DNA from: Amphritea atlantica
Lineage (GTDB): Bacteria > Pseudomonadota > Gammaproteobacteria > Pseudomonadales > Balneatricaceae
Direction: 5' to 3'
DNA length: 64,000 nucleotides
NCBI RefSeq assembly: GCF_018860855.1
Contig: NZ_JAHKQE010000030.1
Location: 269,924-333,923 of the forward strand
How positions within the stretch are numbered: the first letter of the stretch is position 1; the number at the start of each line of letters is the position of its first letter. The position numbers were made by a program, and so were the translations under genes. This document shows, piece after piece, positions 61,901-64,000 of the stretch. The notes beneath the pieces were generated by a model. The model searched no databases, was not told where the DNA came from, and saw only the letters and a program-made list of their open reading frames with translations.

Positions 61901-62269
61901 GCAGGCAAAGAACTGAAGGAGATCCGCGATATGGGCATCCGATTGGCCATTGATGATTTTGGCACCGGTTACTCTTCGCTTAGCTATCTAAAAGCATTGC
62001 CGCTCGATCGCTTAAAGATCGATCACTCTTTTATTCGGGATATTCCCGAGGATATGAATGACCAAGCGATCGCTCGCGCAGTGATTGCGCTAGCCGGCAG
62101 TTTGGGGTTAGAAGTTATTGCCGAAGGCATGGAAACAGAACAGCAGCGGCAGTTTCTGCTGGATGAAGGCTGCCTGTACGCGCAAGGCTTTCTGTTCAGC
62201 AAAGGCGTACCTGAAAATGAGTTTCTCGCCTTACTGAAAAACGATAGCCTTAGGAAACCAAGGCATTAA
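58985..62269 (+). CDS. CBS-CBS/PAS/GGDEF/EAL c-di-GMP signalling protein
   Basis: A 1094-residue soluble protein. Four CBS motifs (two Bateman modules, ~1-260) bind adenine nucleotides in other proteins. A coiled coil and three PAS domains (~290-410, ~415-530, ~540-650) follow. The GGDEF domain has an intact GGDEF (741-745 in SRLGGDEFTII). The EAL domain has E869-A-L, NVSAR, LEITEG, IDDFGTGYSSL, KIDHSFI and EGMET; all appear intact. It can in principle both make and hydrolyse c-di-GMP, with an energy-charge sensor at the front. The third PAS has a cysteine pair (PCQICPLKD) that may bind a metal or haem. Overlap with nearby genes is nil; single unit. Confidence 0.93.
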   Translation: MPESVVTLNSICSIEVLYANPTDTVVSVLHRMRKSDVSSMVIIDAEEPVGIITEKDILRLVSLGDRDLGQMTAAQVMTSPVKTLPCDCEFQQAYELMQRENLRHIVVTNPNGSLKGIATETDFVQHLGFEYLAQIKHVDAVMERVILFISPTASLRQAFALMNEKKTSSIVIGEGHRADGILTERDVVRLIDDKVDLNNTPVSQYMSSPVETVRADASLLDARKIMQTKSVRRLLVSDNDNRIVGLLTRQHLADRLQNHFINTMRNALDSLNQQLLISKHKADHYHGFFESSPLAYQSLDAYGNLIEVNACWRAMTGYNEVDVIGKPFSNLLEDGQEAQFKLGFAQLKQTGQIKNIHYRILSKSGHRLDIHLDGRAIYDNEQRFLQTHCLLTNLTEKHKIDSQLQMFRELVDRSNDALFIIESQTARIIDLNQASCHYLGYSREQLLGTQVTAFSDCHKDLDSWKAILKIIKSSNKGSVFESVHITADGLKIPVEISSILLDADGREVVLSTVRDITERKQAEQKSRQESDFLQAVLDCIGDPVMVIDKHYRVVKSNRAADDYYYHCLQQDDKPCYASVQNSGSPCQICPLKDVMESRHPTTRIHEHKMKGGEIRTFELMASPLYDAEGQVTGLVESSRDITDHIVIQKSLQEKEKSLDFLAHHDPLTRLPNRLLFGDRLKQALLHAKRSQKVIGLLFIDLDEFKEINDSFGHNLGDRLLIKVSERLKHHVRDYDTISRLGGDEFTIIIEDIQQPEDASLIAQNLLIAFDEPIILDEQQLHISLSIGISLFPNDATQPEDLIRNADTAMYRAKAAGKNRYEFYTQEMTDQAFERILMVGAMRNAIEHEQFVLHYQPQIDISDNRIIGAEALIRWKDPQLGIIPPDRFIPLAEKTGMIKMIDYWVLDTVCRNIREWQSAGYQVPRISVNVSARHFGSNTLATQVATILERNQCSSEMIELEITEGVILNNPTRAGKELKEIRDMGIRLAIDDFGTGYSSLSYLKALPLDRLKIDHSFIRDIPEDMNDQAIARAVIALAGSLGLEVIAEGMETEQQRQFLLDEGCLYAQGFLFSKGVPENEFLALLKNDSLRKPRH

Positions 62270-62336
62270 TATCGAAAGCATTGCCATTAGGCCCTAAGGG
62301 GCTTTAACTCTTAATCGACGACGAATAAACATATCA

Positions 62337-63179
62337 ATGAAAACCATACTCATTACCGGTTGCTCCAGCGGCATTGGCTACCATGTTGCTATCGGCTTGC
62401 GACAGCGAGGTTATCGGGTGATTGCCAGCGCCCGACAACAGCAGGATGTTGACCGCCTGAAGCAACAAGGGCTCGAAGCTATTCAGCTAGACTTAGAACA
62501 CTCCGAATCGATTCAACAGGCAATGGACTGGGTTGAAGCCGAAACCGGTGGAGAGTTGTATGCCCTCTTTAATAACGGTGCTTACGGTCAGCCGGGCGCG
62601 ATTGAAGACCTTAGTCGGGATGTGTTACGCCAACAGCTTGAGATCAACCTACTCGGCTGGCATGAACTCACCTGCCGAGTGTTACCGCTGATGAGGCGAC
62701 AGGGGTTTGGCCGGATCATTCAAAATAGTTCGGTGCTGGGACTCATCGCGATGCGCTTCCGCGGAGCTTACAACACCAGTAAGTTTGCTCTTGAAGGCTA
62801 TACCGATACCCTGCGGCAAGAGCTCACCGGCACCGGCATTCATCTTTCATTGATCGAACCCGGCCCTGTTACCAGTCAATTTAGAGCCAATGGTTTAAAA
62901 GCCTTCAAGGCGAATATTGATGTGGAGGCCAGCCCCTTTCGCAAAAGTTATAAAAAAGTTCTGCAGCGGCTAAGTACTGAAGATAAAGGCCAAGACCCTT
63001 TCACCTTAGGTCCCGAGGCAGTGTTAGACAAAGTGATCCACGCACTGGAAAGTAAGCGGCCTAAAGCTCGTTATTACGTCACCTTCCCCACCTATCTGTT
63101 CGGTTTTCTTCGGCGAGTATTATCTACCCGAATGCTTGACTGGATACTGCTAAAGGCATCCAGCGTAGAAAACAAATAA
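62337..63179 (+). CDS. Short-chain dehydrogenase/reductase family oxidoreductase
   Basis: A 280-residue classical SDR. The nucleotide-binding TGCSSGIGYHVAIGL is near the N-terminus; NNGAYG (NNAG-type), the catalytic serine in NSSVLG and YNTSK (Tyr-x-x-x-Lys) complete the active site. The C-terminus (YYVTFPTYLFGFLRRVL) is hydrophobic and may associate with membranes, as in retinol/fatty-aldehyde-type SDRs. Substrate unknown. ATG 62337 follows weak purines (ACGACGAATAAAC). It lies 67 bp after the CBS-GGDEF-EAL gene in the same direction. Confidence 0.92.
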   Translation: MKTILITGCSSGIGYHVAIGLRQRGYRVIASARQQQDVDRLKQQGLEAIQLDLEHSESIQQAMDWVEAETGGELYALFNNGAYGQPGAIEDLSRDVLRQQLEINLLGWHELTCRVLPLMRRQGFGRIIQNSSVLGLIAMRFRGAYNTSKFALEGYTDTLRQELTGTGIHLSLIEPGPVTSQFRANGLKAFKANIDVEASPFRKSYKKVLQRLSTEDKGQDPFTLGPEAVLDKVIHALESKRPKARYYVTFPTYLFGFLRRVLSTRMLDWILLKASSVENK

Positions 63180-63272
63180 GGGCTAATCACACTTACCAAA
63201 ATAAGCAGATATAGATAATTTAGCGGACAAAGTCGCTTAACACTGAAACCGCAGTAGCGTTAAACATACGGG

Positions 63273-63755
63273 TTAGCGGGATGCCACTTTGGCGCAAGCA
63301 TAAACACCACCATAGGAGTCAGACCGGGCGACAAGCTTCGTCTGAGTCAACTCGAGTATCGTCGACGATTCTTGAGATTTAGGCGGAAACAGACGTTCTA
63401 AATCAAGAAAACTGTTTAACTGAGGGTGACTTCGATTGATCAACCTTAGTTCTGGAGAGGTAAACGTCAGCGTCCCCTCGTGCATAGCCCAGTGAGATTG
63501 ATGTGAAACATCGTATTCCATCTCAGGGAAGTTAGGCAGTTTAAGCACCAATGTGCCTAGGCCATTTGATTCCCCACCCTCCAAGTAATCGACGTTGTAA
63601 TCAACGGTCATCCGGGTAGTCCCGTCAACCATGGCATGCTCACAATGCCAGCGGCCATAGATATCAGTCTGTTTGAAGGCGCTTGGCTCATCAGCTTGAA
63701 CAACGGTAGACAAAGAGATCAAGACAAGCAGGGGTAAAGCGGTTATGTGCGGCAT
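63273..63755 (-). CDS. Periplasmic hypothetical protein
   Basis: A 160-residue protein with a signal peptide (MPHITALPLLVLISLSTVVQADE; cleavage near A21). The mature part (IYGRWHCEH, MTVDYNVDYLEGG) looks beta-rich, resembling small lipocalin-like or YceI-like beta proteins, but no family can be named. Two cysteines (CEHAM, YACAKV) may form a disulphide. It is convergent with the SDR gene. Confidence 0.65.
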   Translation of the reverse strand: MPHITALPLLVLISLSTVVQADEPSAFKQTDIYGRWHCEHAMVDGTTRMTVDYNVDYLEGGESNGLGTLVLKLPNFPEMEYDVSHQSHWAMHEGTLTFTSPELRLINRSHPQLNSFLDLERLFPPKSQESSTILELTQTKLVARSDSYGGVYACAKVASR

Positions 63756-63862
63756 AGAAACCCATGAATAGATCGAGCGATTGGAAATGGCTATTGTGCC
63801 AAATGAAGCTTGCTGTCAGCTTAATCGAATTAATAGATAAATACACCGGTGAATCGATGGGG

Positions 63863-63993
63863 CATGGTGCGGTTCATGCTTCACCACACCCTCCATTTAA
63901 GCCTCTGTAGGGTGCTGATGAGCTTGCGAATCGCACCCGAATCGCACCATTCATCTCGGAAATCATGGTGCGGTTCATCCTTCACCACACCCT
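63863..63993. repeat. Intergenic repeat pair with hairpin (REP-like cluster)
   Basis: Two 30-bp direct repeats (63863-63892 and 63964-63993; CATGGTGCGGTTCAT, then CTTCACCACACCCT) differ at a single position. Between them GGGTGC...GCACCC encloses a GATGAGCTTGCGAATC segment, like the GTAGGGTGC-type intergenic repeats of gammaproteobacteria. No ORF is visible in the last 245 bp of the window. Confidence 0.75.
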
Positions 63994-64000
63994 TGTATCT

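Noticed and set aside
1..64000. CRISPR arrays, rRNA genes, complete insertion sequences or prophage
   Set aside because: No regularly spaced repeats, rRNA sequence, transposase or phage structural gene was recognised on either strand.

Overview
The window looks like a stretch of the main chromosome of a marine gammaproteobacterium, probably of the Oceanospirillales type. The gene content supports this: uvrC-pgsA followed by tRNA-Gly/Cys/Leu, LexA-controlled umuDC, a LysR-pycA-pycB locus, ycjXF, ccoG, a fadB/fadA-like pair, and many c-di-GMP and two-component proteins. The genus cannot be named from sequence reading alone. A near-canonical dif site at 15141-15168 places the window across the replication terminus. 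GGGNAGGG-type (KOPS) octamers seen to its right all point back towards it.

Layout. 1-3934 holds a DUF1853 protein, uvrC and pgsA. 3996-10831 is a tRNA locus (Gly, Cys ... Leu, Gly) split by a four-gene operon: a 916-residue soluble hybrid joining a ClpB-D2-like AAA+ module to an FtsH-like AAA+/M41 zinc protease, two paralogous small YbjN-like proteins, and a two-helix membrane protein. This is the best candidate for an undescribed system. 11087-14768 carries GAPDH, a KfrA-like coiled-coil protein, small unknowns and a GacA/UvrY-like regulator. 14769-17706 is the gene-poor dif zone plus a stand-alone tyrosine recombinase.

17707-31195 is rich in signalling: an REC-DUF3369-EAL protein overlapping a histidine kinase, a PocR/PAS/GAF diguanylate cyclase, a GGA-rich putative CsrB/Rsm-type sRNA (24783-24920), ycjXF, an ADP-ribosylglycohydrolase, a cold-shock/DUF3465 membrane protein and a degenerate histidine kinase. 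31659-36867 is an anaplerotic CO2-fixing cluster (LysR regulator, two-subunit pyruvate carboxylase, carbonic anhydrase). 36978-47082 holds a Tat-exported dienelactone hydrolase, a voltage-gated cation channel, TrkH, umuDC, a GST, ccoG and a MocR-type regulator.

47083-49260 is a patch of small accessory genes, one broken and one an orphan HicB. 49271-55622 encodes fatty-acid beta-oxidation (FadB-like, thiolase, acyl-CoA ligase), with a remnant of a second ligase and a duplicated upstream block. 55925-63755 has an M50 metalloprotease, a 56-residue lysine-rich protein missed by length filters, fumarylacetoacetase, a CBS-PAS-GGDEF-EAL protein, an SDR and a periplasmic unknown. Short intergenic repeats close the window.
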